Translations under genes and position numbers: made by a program
The notes under the pieces: model-generated
The model's database searches: none
Told to the model about the DNA's origin: nothing
Seen by the model: the letters and a program-made list of their open reading frames with translations, nothing else
Source: a virus
DNA length: 35,580 nt
Reading direction: 5' to 3' (one strand)
IMG/VR virus record: IMGVR_UViG_3300037487_000033
Location: 1 to 35,580 of that record
Shown here: piece after piece, positions 13,292 to 22,338 of the stretch
How positions within the stretch are numbered: the stretch's first letter is position 1
Layout: every line of letters begins with the position of its first letter

Positions 13292-15144
13292 GGGGCAAGG
13301 TTGTTAACTGGCGGTGTTGAGGGAGCCAACTGGTTGGTTGGTTGCTTCAAAGCTTTTGAAACTTGACTCTTGGCGTACAGACCTTCTCCCATTTTAATAG
13401 GAAGCCCAACGCCGGGGATGGCTCGCAAAGATGCCCGAAAACCTTGCATCACGGCGCTACCGCTGCCGGAAAAGTTTACTGCGCCGGGCTCTTTAACCAG
13501 CACATCCCGAACGCCGTCTCGCAAATCCAAAATGTGATCGCGTCCTTTTTTGCCAAACAAGTATTCAAGTTTGCGCTCTTTGTCCAATTGGTTCACGATC
13601 TTAGTAAACGATGCTGCCGACATTGAATCGTTTTTAATCAACGCATCTTCAAGGTGCTGAATGGTTTGACCACGCAATTCAGCCATTGCTTGCTGACCTT
13701 TAGGGCCGCCTTTTTTTAGCAGCGTGGTAACCGTCCGCATTTCTTCAAGCGGCCCCTTTAACACCACATGATCAAAAATTTTGTCCAGCGCAACCTTACG
13801 ATCAGCGTATCCAGTTTTGGTGCTTAACAGCGCATCAACTTTTTGCACATCTTCAAATTGCCGCGCAAGGTTTAATCTTGCGGTGCGTGCTTGTTGATAC
13901 AGTTTCCCGCCAGCCCCATCACCAATTTGGGTAATGATGTCTTTAAGTTCGCGGGCACTAGGCGAATTTTTAACTTTGCCAATCTGTTGATAAATGTCTT
14001 CCAACGCCCGCACAGTAATTTGCCCCGTCTTGCTTGGGTCATTCATTACCAATGATTCGGCCACCGAATCCAAAATTGGGTCAAGTGTTTTGCGAAATGT
14101 TGGTGTTTTAGCGTTGATGAAATCCAACAAGGGTTGATACGGAACCGGTTGCAATGTCTCGCCAGATTCGTCTGCCAATCTGTATTTTTCTTTGTATGCG
14201 TTAAACTTTTTGGTGTACTCAGCGTTCAGCGCCTCATCAACAATCTCGCCAACTTTAGATGCTTCAGTTGTTTGCGCTCCCACTTCGTCGCTCATGCGTG
14301 CAAAGTTGTTAGCAATGGCTTGCTTTTGAGTGCCCCGAAAATTGCTCATGCTTTGCTGAATATCTCGGGACGCACCCTCGTTGATGCCTCCCAAAGAACC
14401 ACGTTCAGCTTGCGATTCAAACTGCTGCTGCGGCAAACTCTTGGTGCGCTCGCCAATTGTTGATGGGATGTTGAGGCGTTGCAGACGCTCAGTACGCAGC
14501 AGCTCATCTGCGGTGACAGCAGCACCTCCACCAGCCATCTGCGGGCCTTGGCGAGTCAAAGCGTTGGTAATCGGGGCAGTAGCCTGTCTGACCATAGGCG
14601 GCACGGCAGCCGCGCCTTGTTGAGCCATAGTCCCAGCCTGCCGCATGGCCGGTGCAGCCAACGCATTGGCGGTGGCTGTAAGCCCACCCATTGGCTGCAT
14701 TGGAAATGCGTTGCCAATAACCCCCATTGCATCGCTGACCCCGCCCATGATGTCCTGGCCGGTCTGGGTGCGTGGCGTAAACAAGCCACGCGAGACTTGT
14801 TGCATTGCCCGTTGACCAGCAGCGGTAGCTTCTGGCGATCCTTGCGGAGCGGAACTAGACAATTCGCCCACCATGCCAGCAACCGGGCGCACAATCCCGC
14901 CAACAACTGCGCTGCCTAACGCCAGCGGCGTCTCGAGCACGCCGCCCAACACATCCATGACAGAGCGATCTTGTTTTACAGCAGCAGACGCTGGCGCCAC
15001 ATTGCCGGGGATTTGATCAGGAGACGCAAACGTAGGCATTACGCCAACCGCACGCATCCGTGCGTTTGCCAAAGCAATCGCCCGCTGTTGCTCTATGGTC
15101 ATGGCTGCCATAGTTTGCGCTCGTCTGGGGTCATAAATTGCCAC
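13288..15144 (-). CDS. Large internal virion/ejection-type protein (618 aa)
   Basis: Position after the p32-like protein and before lysis matches the P22 ejection proteins (gp7, gp20, gp16), though no direct similarity is seen. Residues 60-210 are Ala/Gly/Met-rich with hydrophobic helices (LGGVLETPLALGSAVVGGIV), and 230-560 are long charged helices (EIVDEALNAEYTKKFNAYKE, LEDIYQQIGKVKNSPSAREL). The C terminus is Pro/Asn-rich. The start is GTG 15144, overlapping the upstream gene by 46 bases; ATG 15111 is a plausible shorter start. Base composition is more AT-rich than the flanking genes. Confidence 0.75.
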   Translation of the reverse strand: MAIYDPRRAQTMAAMTIEQQRAIALANARMRAVGVMPTFASPDQIPGNVAPASAAVKQDRSVMDVLGGVLETPLALGSAVVGGIVRPVAGMVGELSSSAPQGSPEATAAGQRAMQQVSRGLFTPRTQTGQDIMGGVSDAMGVIGNAFPMQPMGGLTATANALAAPAMRQAGTMAQQGAAAVPPMVRQATAPITNALTRQGPQMAGGGAAVTADELLRTERLQRLNIPSTIGERTKSLPQQQFESQAERGSLGGINEGASRDIQQSMSNFRGTQKQAIANNFARMSDEVGAQTTEASKVGEIVDEALNAEYTKKFNAYKEKYRLADESGETLQPVPYQPLLDFINAKTPTFRKTLDPILDSVAESLVMNDPSKTGQITVRALEDIYQQIGKVKNSPSARELKDIITQIGDGAGGKLYQQARTARLNLARQFEDVQKVDALLSTKTGYADRKVALDKIFDHVVLKGPLEEMRTVTTLLKKGGPKGQQAMAELRGQTIQHLEDALIKNDSMSAASFTKIVNQLDKERKLEYLFGKKGRDHILDLRDGVRDVLVKEPGAVNFSGSGSAVMQGFRASLRAIPGVGLPIKMGEGLYAKSQVSKALKQPTNQLAPSTPPVNNLAP

Positions 15145-16418
15145 ACTTTAGGGTCAACACCTTTAGGCGGTGCGCCTGCTGATGCGTCTGGGCCAAGATT
15201 AGAAATTGCTTTTGCGGTTGCTTTTAACGGGCGACCAAACGCAGTTTCTGTGTTGATATGATTGCGCCGCAACATATCTTCAATGGTTTGAATTTGAGCA
15301 TCAAATGCCTTTTTAGAAGTCATTGACCCTGCCCATGTAGCAGGGTTTTGAAGTTGATTTTCAATGATCCCCATGTCTGGGCCGGTCAACGCGCCAAGCG
15401 TGTACAAGTCTTTGACACCCATCAAAAGCGAGGTGTATTTAGCAGTCATGTTGGCGGTGTCTTCGCCAGTAAATAGACCTTTTGCTCCGGTAATCTTTCT
15501 TTTTGCAACCTCATCCTTAAACGCTTTAAGCGAACCTGCCAAGGCAGACAGTTGCGTGTCAACTTCAATCAACTTAGCTGGCGGCGCTTTTGCGCCAACA
15601 GACTTGCCGTCCACGGTAATTGGCACCACATCGCGTGGATTGTTTTTGTTGACCGCAACCAACCCAGTTTCGGTTTCTTGCAAAGCGTAACCAGGATTTG
15701 CTTGTTCAAAAGCAAACTTCTGCTGCGCCAACGACAAGTTGCCCTGCGCCGTTCTTTCGCCAATGGTTGCAGTTTTAGGAATTGGCGCTATTCCCGCCAT
15801 AGCTTGGCCGTAATTAGGTTGAAAACGATTGCCTTGCGTAGCAATAAAACTACCGCCAACATCAAGCCGATCAATTTTTGGAGCCAACATTTCCAATTGA
15901 TCTTTGCCCGCTACGGTACGCATCAACATATCCATGCGATATTGCGCGTAATCTTGCGGTGACATACCTTGCAAGTGAGACGTTGCCGCAGAAGCTTCCT
16001 GCATTGAAAAAACGCCGTCTTTTAAACCTTTAGCAATGTTTGCAATTGCTTTGTCTGGGGTAGGCGATGATCCAATTGCTTGCCATGTCCAATTCAAACG
16101 TTTGTTTTGCAATTCCGCCTCAGAAGCTGCTGCTTCTGCGGTTGTTTTTCTAATCGTTGCTTGTTTTTCGCGTTGTTCCATGCCCAATTTTGGGTTAATG
16201 CGAAACAATTGACGCTCATACTCAGGAGAATTTGGATCTAATTGACGCAATGCGTTTCGCTCTTGCATCATTGCTTGCGCTTCTTGCATCTGCAAGTCAG
16301 CCATCCTGTTCTGATTCTGCGCCGCTTGAATCTGCTGCATTTGGCCGTACTGCGCCAACTGGTTGGGCAGCTCGATGCCTCGGTAGCTCATAGCGATGTT
16401 TGGGTCAACGAGTGCCAT
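15099..16418 (-). CDS. Internal virion/ejection-type protein, Gln-rich (439 aa)
   Basis: The N-terminal ~100 residues are a Gln/Met-rich amphipathic region (LAQYGQMQQIQAAQNQNRMA, MQEAQAMMQERN), as in proteins packaged inside capsids and injected with DNA. Downstream are helices, an ETETGLVAVNKNNP beta segment, and a C-terminal TGPDMGIIENQL motif recalled from phage structural/injection proteins. It lies second in the three-gene ejection block. The stretch is AT-richer than its neighbours. Confidence 0.75.
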   Translation of the reverse strand: MALVDPNIAMSYRGIELPNQLAQYGQMQQIQAAQNQNRMADLQMQEAQAMMQERNALRQLDPNSPEYERQLFRINPKLGMEQREKQATIRKTTAEAAASEAELQNKRLNWTWQAIGSSPTPDKAIANIAKGLKDGVFSMQEASAATSHLQGMSPQDYAQYRMDMLMRTVAGKDQLEMLAPKIDRLDVGGSFIATQGNRFQPNYGQAMAGIAPIPKTATIGERTAQGNLSLAQQKFAFEQANPGYALQETETGLVAVNKNNPRDVVPITVDGKSVGAKAPPAKLIEVDTQLSALAGSLKAFKDEVAKRKITGAKGLFTGEDTANMTAKYTSLLMGVKDLYTLGALTGPDMGIIENQLQNPATWAGSMTSKKAFDAQIQTIEDMLRRNHINTETAFGRPLKATAKAISNLGPDASAGAPPKGVDPKVWQFMTPDERKLWQP

Positions 16419-16421
16419 GAT

Positions 16422-17270
16422 TTATGCTCCGGTTGGGCGTTTATTGATCGCGGCTAACAAATCGTTGTTGCTTGTATAGTTCATATACTGACCAACACCT
16501 TGGCTTAATGCGTTCGCCATGCCCATGTAGCCAGAGGCTTGCGCTTGGCCCGCTGCGCCGTAAGCGGCACCTGCTTGACCAGCGTAATTCTGTCCTGCGT
16601 TGCCCAATTGTGTAGCAGAAGTTTGACCTTGACCCGCCATAGCTTGCAACGGATTCAGTTGGTTGGCACGGTTTACTTGGTAGCGGTTAAAGGCGTTCTG
16701 GTACTCTTGCGAGCCCAAGTCCTGCCCGTACCGCTGCGCGGCCTTCAACGCCCCGCCAGAGATCAAGCCACCACGCGCAGCAGCTTGGCGGTCTAGCGAC
16801 TTTAGACCTTCGCTCATGCGAAACGCATAGCCTGGGTCAGTCTGGAAATCCTGCATTGAGAAGTCGCGGGCGTACCTTCCGTAGTCAGGCGACGACGTAT
16901 TCTTAAAAAAGTCGCCTGTGCGGCGCGAGCCATCAGCCACAAAATGCTCGTAGGCCAATTGTTCTGCGTTTGCGCCGGGCAGCCTTGATTTAGACTCCAC
17001 ATACGCCTTGGCGTCTGGGTTGGAGTTAAGGTACGCGCCTGCGTTGAAGTTGGCAAACGATTTGTCAGTTATCCCCAGCAGTTCATTCAGACGATTAGTC
17101 GCCCCGTAGCCAGCTTCCAGAAACGGCATCTGGTCTTCACGGGTTTGGTAGTATTGCTCTTGCGATACATCAGCCGCTTGACCTGCGGCTTTCGCTTGCT
17201 TTTTGGCGGCTGAGTTTGCCGCTACCCCGCCGACAACGGCGCTGCCTGCTATGGCTGCTGCAATGCACAT
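16422..17270 (-). CDS. DNA transfer/ejection protein (p32-like, P22 gp7 position)
   Basis: The 282-aa protein has an Ala/Gly hydrophobic N terminus (CIAAAIAGSAVVGGVAANSA), then a globular part and the motif DPGYAFRMSEGLKSLDRQAA followed by RGGLISGGALKAAQRYGQDL. These are the diagnostic blocks of the phage DNA transfer/internal virion family often annotated as p32. The C terminus is low-complexity Ala/Gln/Gly. It is expected to leave the virion with the DNA and help cross the envelope. It overlaps the acetyltransferase gene by 22 bases. Confidence 0.8.
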   Translation of the reverse strand: MCIAAAIAGSAVVGGVAANSAAKKQAKAAGQAADVSQEQYYQTREDQMPFLEAGYGATNRLNELLGITDKSFANFNAGAYLNSNPDAKAYVESKSRLPGANAEQLAYEHFVADGSRRTGDFFKNTSSPDYGRYARDFSMQDFQTDPGYAFRMSEGLKSLDRQAAARGGLISGGALKAAQRYGQDLGSQEYQNAFNRYQVNRANQLNPLQAMAGQGQTSATQLGNAGQNYAGQAGAAYGAAGQAQASGYMGMANALSQGVGQYMNYTSNNDLLAAINKRPTGA

Positions 17271-17740
17271 ATACGTTTCTCCATAATTACGTCATCAGGC
17301 GCGTACCCAAGAGCTTTAAGTACGCCAAACAAGCCACCGCTAGGGGACACAGGCCATCCAACCACCACAACCCCGCGAGCTTCAAAGTGTTCTTCCATCA
17401 GCGCGATAAAACTTCGCATCCTAGTGCGAACAGCAGGGCGCAGATAGAAGGTGTCCACATTCGCGCAGCTTACAGGCGCGTGATGCAAACTTTGATAAAA
17501 AATTGCGTAAGCATACCCTTGCAGCACATTTTCGTCGTCGCGCAAGACAAACGCCAGCAGTAAATCATTTTCCGCAAGGTCTAGATACCGAGCCTCAAAA
17601 GGTTCAATCTTAAATCCACGTTCGCCATGAAACGAGCAAGTGTCTTTTTTGATCTCGCTACATTCATCCCAAGCCTCTTGCCCAAGGGGGAGAACTTCAG
17701 CAAACAACTCAGGCGTCAATTTTTCAACTGCTATTCTCAT
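17249..17740 (-). CDS. GNAT-fold acetyltransferase
   Basis: The 163-aa protein has the GNAT fold order: N-terminal strand-helix, DLLLAFVLRDDENVLQGYAY (beta4-like), VDTFYLRPAVRTRMRSFIAL with the R-x-x-R acetyl-CoA pyrophosphate loop, and a C-terminal LGYAPDDVIMEKRI. GNATs transfer an acetyl group from acetyl-CoA to an amine on protein or small molecule. It lies among virion genes with ATGA overlap to the upstream gene, so it is expressed late. It could modify a capsid, ejected or host protein; the substrate cannot be read from sequence. Confidence 0.8.
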   Translation of the reverse strand: MRIAVEKLTPELFAEVLPLGQEAWDECSEIKKDTCSFHGERGFKIEPFEARYLDLAENDLLLAFVLRDDENVLQGYAYAIFYQSLHHAPVSCANVDTFYLRPAVRTRMRSFIALMEEHFEARGVVVVGWPVSPSGGLFGVLKALGYAPDDVIMEKRICALQQP

Positions 17741-18072
17741 GTCACCTCACGCCCAGACGCCCGGATGTTGATCGCGCTGGCCGTGCCAGCGATGGTTGAG
17801 ATGAACGACGAAGGCGACAACACTTGACCGACGATCTCGGGGAAAGTGTACACCTCAGAAGGTTGCAGCGTCTTGAGCTTGGTGATTAGGTTATCGTTGC
17901 TTGCCGACCCGGCAGCGGTCACCAAGTTGATGCTGATGGTGGCTGCGCTGGCGCTGTAGTTCGTAGCGGTGAACTTGTCAATAATCGTCGTCACGTTCGT
18001 CGCGGTGTACTGCGTCGTCTGCGTGGCCTCGGCGGTCTTGGCCGGGATAAGCGTTTTTATTGTGACGGTCAA
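17737..18072 (-). CDS. Small beta-rich virion protein, unknown role (111 aa)
   Basis: Product is Thr/Ala/Ser-rich with alternating beta segments (TATNVTTIIDKFTATNYSAS, STIAGTASAINIRASGREV). The start is TTG 18072, the only start in the frame, supported by GGAG seven bases upstream and a TTGA overlap with the preceding stop. Such proteins are typical small decoration or fibre-associated components; function is unproven. Confidence 0.7.
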   Translation of the reverse strand: MTVTIKTLIPAKTAEATQTTQYTATNVTTIIDKFTATNYSASAATISINLVTAAGSASNDNLITKLKTLQPSEVYTFPEIVGQVLSPSSFISTIAGTASAINIRASGREVT

Positions 18073-18341
18073 TTTAGCACTCCAATGATCGTCACCGCCA
18101 CAATCGGCAGCGCGAGGTTCCAGAAGAAATTATGCGTGTTCCAGACCTTTGGGTCTAGCGCGTTCCACCAGCGCAGGTTTTCGCGCTTGCCACCGTTCTG
18201 AGCGATCCAGCGGTACTCAGCCTGGGCCTGCTCACGCCCGATCCACAGCGCAGCGCAGACTGCTGCGCCAGCCCACCAGTTGCCTGTGATAAAGCCGATA
18301 ACGGCTTGGAGGCAGAGACTGATCAAGAGGTGCTCAAGCAT
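18069..18341 (-). CDS. Small membrane protein of the late operon (90 aa)
   Basis: Two or three hydrophobic helices are visible: LLISLCLQAVIGFI, WWAGAAVCAALWIGREQ and, near the C terminus, LALPIVAVTIIGVL. Between them is an aromatic segment (EYRWIAQNGGKRENLRWWNA). ATG 18341 forms a TGATG overlap with the previous stop; an upstream TTG would add one residue. It could be an accessory holin/antiholin, but sits away from the lysis cluster. Confidence 0.7.
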   Translation of the reverse strand: MLEHLLISLCLQAVIGFITGNWWAGAAVCAALWIGREQAQAEYRWIAQNGGKRENLRWWNALDPKVWNTHNFFWNLALPIVAVTIIGVLN

Positions 18342-18523
18342 CAATCACTCGCCCGAGCCAAGACTTCAGCCGCAGCCAAACGCTGATCCAGCGGGCTAAC
18401 CACTTTGGCGTTGACAATGGCTTGTTTGGTTTCGTAAGCCATGTCCAGCACAGCACCGGGAAACTGCACTTGGTTAATAAGTTCAAGCAAGAATTGCTTT
18501 TGAGCGGGGCTGTCAAGAGTCAT
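18341..18523 (-). CDS. Small helical protein (60 aa), unknown
   Basis: Two helices (PAQKQFLLELINQVQFPG and MAYETKQAIVNAKVVSP) and an Ala-rich tail ending LARASD. Short helical proteins directly after fibre genes sometimes act as assembly chaperones; that is inference from position only. Confidence 0.65.
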   Translation of the reverse strand: MTLDSPAQKQFLLELINQVQFPGAVLDMAYETKQAIVNAKVVSPLDQRLAAAEVLARASD

Positions 18524-18531
18524 GTCAATCC

Positions 18532-19788
18532 TTATGCAATGGTTGCCAATTTGCGCTGGTTGCCAGCGGCGTCAGTAATTAAAACATATCCGGTAACGGC
18601 GGTGTCTACGTTAGACGTAAAGGTGCCAAACGAAACCGTGCCTGTGCCCTTGGTGAGCAACCGCAGAGAGATGTTGGTGTCCGTACCTTTGGCCTCCATC
18701 ACCGCCAGCCCCGAGCCGCTGTTGCTGCCGTAGGCGTGGGCGTAATTGACGGGTGCTGAATTGATGCCGCCAATGCGAAACTCGTCGTTGTTGCCAGACC
18801 CTGCCGAAGCAAAACGCACCGCCCCAAGTCCTTGGGTTACAAATTGTGCACCTACGTTGGTGTCGGAGCCAAGAAAACGAAAAACAGGCGAGTTGCCCGT
18901 GGTGGCGTTTTCCAGCACCGGATAATTCACGCCGGTCAAGTTGTCCTTGAAGAGCGCAATCGGCTGGCTGTTGTTGCCCAGCATATTTATGTAGGTGTCG
19001 CCGGCCGTCAGCTGCTTTTGCTTGCCGGTGCCAGTAATGTCCGAGCGCACAATGAACCCCGTAAAGTTGCCGGGAGTCCTCCAAACAATTTGCTGGCCTT
19101 TCGCCATTTCGATGGCCGTGCCAGTGCCCGTGGTGCCATCTGTGCCCGAGATGCCGTCGGCCAAGAACACAATGCCTCGATTCCAGTTGTACGCCTGAGT
19201 GTTGTTTTTGCCAATCAGGATGGCTGTGTTGCTGTTTGCCGTTGCTGCGCCACCGTAAGATGGGTCGCCCCCTGCCGCCACCCACAGGCCGTAAGTGCCT
19301 GTGGTTGCGAAGTAAGGCGTGGTGGTGACATCAGCGCCCTTGTTCTTGATGGCGAACTCGCAGCCGTAGCCGTAGGTGCCAGCTTCAAACTGAACGTCTG
19401 AGTACAGACCCCACACCGAGCGCGATGCCGTAGCGCCAATTACAAAACCACCTACACCAATGGTTTCAGTTGGCTTTCCTACGCCGGTGTCAATTGACAC
19501 ATTGCTGGCAACGCCAGACAAAGCAATAAGCCCCGTGTTGCTACCAAAAAAACCAACTGAATCACGCGAAGCCCAATTAGCACCATCTGCCGCTAAAGGA
19601 ATAATGCCGCCTTGCGTGCCAACTAGATTGCCAGTAGACGCTGCGCCCGCCCCCGCAAACAAACGATCTCGCGTTCTGTAGATGGTCGCTGCGGGGGTAA
19701 CATCCGGCCAGAAACCGCCCAGCCCAGGATCGGTGCTAGTTGTGCCTCGGGCCAACGTCTCAACATTATTAAATGCGTTACTCATCAT
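18532..19788 (-). CDS. Tail fibre or receptor-binding protein, distal (418 aa)
   Basis: The sequence is rich in Gly, Thr, Asn and Ser with many short beta segments (IGVGGFVIGATASRSVWGLY, NNEDEF-like turns, SLRLLTKGTGTVSFGTF), consistent with a trimeric beta-helix fibre. The C-terminal TGYVLITDAAGNQRKLATIA is a common ending of phage fibre proteins. The start region reads MMSNAFNNVETLARG, with a TGATG overlap to the 463-aa fibre. It lies with two other fibre-like genes, so it likely contributes to host range. Confidence 0.75.
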   Translation of the reverse strand: MMSNAFNNVETLARGTTSTDPGLGGFWPDVTPAATIYRTRDRLFAGAGAASTGNLVGTQGGIIPLAADGANWASRDSVGFFGSNTGLIALSGVASNVSIDTGVGKPTETIGVGGFVIGATASRSVWGLYSDVQFEAGTYGYGCEFAIKNKGADVTTTPYFATTGTYGLWVAAGGDPSYGGAATANSNTAILIGKNNTQAYNWNRGIVFLADGISGTDGTTGTGTAIEMAKGQQIVWRTPGNFTGFIVRSDITGTGKQKQLTAGDTYINMLGNNSQPIALFKDNLTGVNYPVLENATTGNSPVFRFLGSDTNVGAQFVTQGLGAVRFASAGSGNNDEFRIGGINSAPVNYAHAYGSNSGSGLAVMEAKGTDTNISLRLLTKGTGTVSFGTFTSNVDTAVTGYVLITDAAGNQRKLATIA

Positions 19789-21179
19789 CAGGCTCCGATC
19801 AATCCGTGGGCGGTCAAGTCAATAATCAGTTGCGCTACCGCCGCAGATGTCTGCGCCAGCGTTGCGGTGCTGCCGTTAAGCGCCGCCCTGCTGCCGTTGG
19901 TGGCTACGCCCCATCCTGTTTTGCGGGTGCCAAGCAACTGCACTCCGTTAGAAGTCAGCGTAAAATTATCGTTTAAGCCCCAATAGTTAATCGTAGTGTT
20001 ATCTTTAAAAACCCATCCGCCGCCGTTGTGACTCAATTGACGAGTAGTTGATGAATTAAACGAAAAAATCTGATTGGTTTCCATTTGGAAAGCAGCCGTT
20101 ATGCAGGTTGCAGTGCTGGCGTCAAATGCTTTATTGCAAATCATTCCCGGAAAAAAGCTGAATCCGCGATCTACTACGCTGGTGGCATCGCCTCCGTTTT
20201 GAATTCGGAAGCCCCAAGCCACATTGGCCGCAACGCCAGCTGCGGAATATTTTCGGATCGCCAAATCCACGCCAACACGCGAACCATAAGCACCAAACGC
20301 ATCGGTACCGTTGCAATTTACGTCAACTTCAAGCGCCACAGTTCCTGTGGTGGGATTGTTGACTGCTGTGGTTTCAATTACTTCTGCCACAGCCCCCCAT
20401 GTCGGCCCGGTAGAATTCTTTTTTCCTTGAAAGTACCCGCCGACGTTTTGGCCTGCTACTGCTGAGTTGTCCATTACGCCCGTAATGGCCCACTCATACG
20501 CGGTTACGCCTGCGGCAACGGCTGTGTCTGCGCGAATAGCCGAGTTAACAAACCCAGGTGTGCCTCCCGTGTACCCGGCAATGCGCGACACTTTGAGCGT
20601 ACCGACATCGTTGCTGGCGGCTACAGGTTGAGACACAAGCAAAGTCGTGAAGACGTTGCTGTTTTGCTGCACCGATATAGCGTACTGAACCAAAATTTGC
20701 GCCCCAGAAATAGGGGCAACGGTAAACGTAAGTGTTGTACCGCCCGACCAAATGTAATCCACATTAGGCACAAACGTCAGCCCATCCACGCTGACTTTCA
20801 ACGCCGCCTGTGAGCCTGGGCTGCCCGTCAAAGTAAATACGGTTTGTGATCCTGTTCCGCTAAATTGATCAGCCACCGCTGATGCAAGAAAATCAGCGAC
20901 GTTGCTATTCCCAAGAATGTTGTCCACAGTCCAGATCAGCGCATCGTCCGCATCGTACAGCGCCAACTTGTATATGAACGCGCCGAGCCACACGTTAGCC
21001 TCACCACGCGAGTCCAAGATGACCGGGTTGGTGTTGGCTACCGTGCCAGCGTAGGTGGTGTACGTCGCCAGCGGGGTCGTGCTGCCCGCAGCGTAGCTGT
21101 ACAGCTTGCCGCCAACAAGCGGCGTGCCGTCGTCGGCGAAGAATTGAATCTTGGGAACTGGCGTAAGTGCTGCGGTCAT
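19788..21179 (-). CDS. Tail fibre/spike with N-terminal virion-attachment domain (463 aa)
   Basis: Residues ~8-95 match the widespread fibre attachment domain: KIQFFADDGTPLVGGKLYSY, ATYTTYAGTVANTNPVILDS, RGEANVWL and a DADDALIWTVDNI ending. A beta-sandwich linker (~100-170) and a beta-helix-like body with motifs such as YFQGKKNSTGPTWGAVAEVI follow. A C-terminal helix (LAQTSAAVAQLIIDLTAHGL) probably trimerises the tip. It is the best candidate for the main host-recognition protein. Confidence 0.82.
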   Translation of the reverse strand: MTAALTPVPKIQFFADDGTPLVGGKLYSYAAGSTTPLATYTTYAGTVANTNPVILDSRGEANVWLGAFIYKLALYDADDALIWTVDNILGNSNVADFLASAVADQFSGTGSQTVFTLTGSPGSQAALKVSVDGLTFVPNVDYIWSGGTTLTFTVAPISGAQILVQYAISVQQNSNVFTTLLVSQPVAASNDVGTLKVSRIAGYTGGTPGFVNSAIRADTAVAAGVTAYEWAITGVMDNSAVAGQNVGGYFQGKKNSTGPTWGAVAEVIETTAVNNPTTGTVALEVDVNCNGTDAFGAYGSRVGVDLAIRKYSAAGVAANVAWGFRIQNGGDATSVVDRGFSFFPGMICNKAFDASTATCITAAFQMETNQIFSFNSSTTRQLSHNGGGWVFKDNTTINYWGLNDNFTLTSNGVQLLGTRKTGWGVATNGSRAALNGSTATLAQTSAAVAQLIIDLTAHGLIGA

Positions 21180-21186
21180 AAGAGCC

Positions 21187-22338
21187 TCAAGTTGCGTTCA
21201 ATCCGACGCCTAGGGTTGTCGATGAGTCGTTCACAAGCGAAACAATCAACTGCTTCAGTATCAGCACATCTGCTGCCAAAGCGTTGACCTTGGTGGCGAT
21301 TGCGTCTGCTTGCGCTGCTGTGGTGAATCCGTAGGGAGCAACGTTTGTTGCCGCTGTGGTAGCAAGGTTTGTAAACGTCGCAACAGGAATGGTACGGGAC
21401 GCCGTGGCGTAGGTCTTTGTGTAGGCTGCCGCTTGTGCAACAGGGGTTGTTCCGTAAAACCCGAGTTGCAATGTAGGGGTTGCGTCCTGGGTGACTTGAA
21501 TCACAGTCCCTGAGTCAGCGCCTAAATAGATGCTGCCGCTTGGAATTCCAAAACCAGAAACAATCGTAACCTCTCCACCTTGCCCGGTAACAGACGCGCC
21601 AGCCAGCATGGTAAAATTGCCGCCCGCACCAGATGACGCAGCTGCGCCAGCGGTCATCTCAAAGTTGCCACCTGACGCCGTAGTAGTCCCCAAACCAGCG
21701 TTTAGAACAAAACTGCCCCCAACGCCCGTTGGGCCGCTGCCGCTTCCAGCGTTAAAAGTTACGGAGCCACCAAAAATTGTTCCGTTGGCAGAGGTAAAAC
21801 CTAAACCCCCACCCGTTTGGCCGGTGCCGGTATTGAATGACAAGCCACCGCCTGTGCCGGTGCCAAGCGCAGTACCACCAGTAAATTGAAGACTGCCGCC
21901 CGCACCGTTAGCCGCGCTGGCGTTTTTGCCCAAAAGCCGCAAAGTTCCCGCAACCGTAGCACCCGTAGGCGCAAGCGTTTCAATGGTGGTGGTTGCCCCC
22001 GCAGGGCCAACGGTAAAGGTATTGGTGCCTGTAGCGTAGGTGAAGTTGGCGCTTGCGCCAAACGAGCCGCCGCTGTTGAACTGAACTTGGGTGTTAGAAC
22101 CAGCAGGCTGCGCCGGTATAACAGGCGGTGCCAAGTCGGCGTAAGACGTAGTATTAAAGGCAAAACCATCCAAAGACGGTGGCCCAACTTGCAAGTCAGT
22201 CAGCGAAATGGTGTTGGTGCCGTCGCCTGTTAGGTTGAACAGGTTGATGAAGAACCGATACCACTCCCGAGACATCAGCCCCGTCTTCTCGTCAATTACC
22301 GGCACTCGCGGCGCAGGAATCTGAGTGATGTTAGGCAT
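21187..22338 (-). CDS. Gly-rich repeat tail protein after gp10 (383 aa)
   Basis: The N terminus (VIDEKTGLMSREWYRFFINL) is a conserved phage head/tail-attachment segment. Residues ~145-265 hold about eight short repeats of form GG-x-hydrophobic-x-hydrophobic-x-x-Gly (GGSLQFTGG, GGGLSFNTG, GGSVTFNAG, GGNFEMTAG, GGNFTMLAG), suggesting a beta-solenoid. The C terminus is a coil (ATKVNALAADVLILKQLIVS) that probably trimerises. Its place, directly after gp10, is that of the tail needle gp26 in P22, but no similarity to gp26 is seen. Start overlaps gp10 stop by 8 bases. Confidence 0.75.
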   Translation of the reverse strand: MPNITQIPAPRVPVIDEKTGLMSREWYRFFINLFNLTGDGTNTISLTDLQVGPPSLDGFAFNTTSYADLAPPVIPAQPAGSNTQVQFNSGGSFGASANFTYATGTNTFTVGPAGATTTIETLAPTGATVAGTLRLLGKNASAANGAGGSLQFTGGTALGTGTGGGLSFNTGTGQTGGGLGFTSANGTIFGGSVTFNAGSGSGPTGVGGSFVLNAGLGTTTASGGNFEMTAGAAASSGAGGNFTMLAGASVTGQGGEVTIVSGFGIPSGSIYLGADSGTVIQVTQDATPTLQLGFYGTTPVAQAAAYTKTYATASRTIPVATFTNLATTAATNVAPYGFTTAAQADAIATKVNALAADVLILKQLIVSLVNDSSTTLGVGLNAT

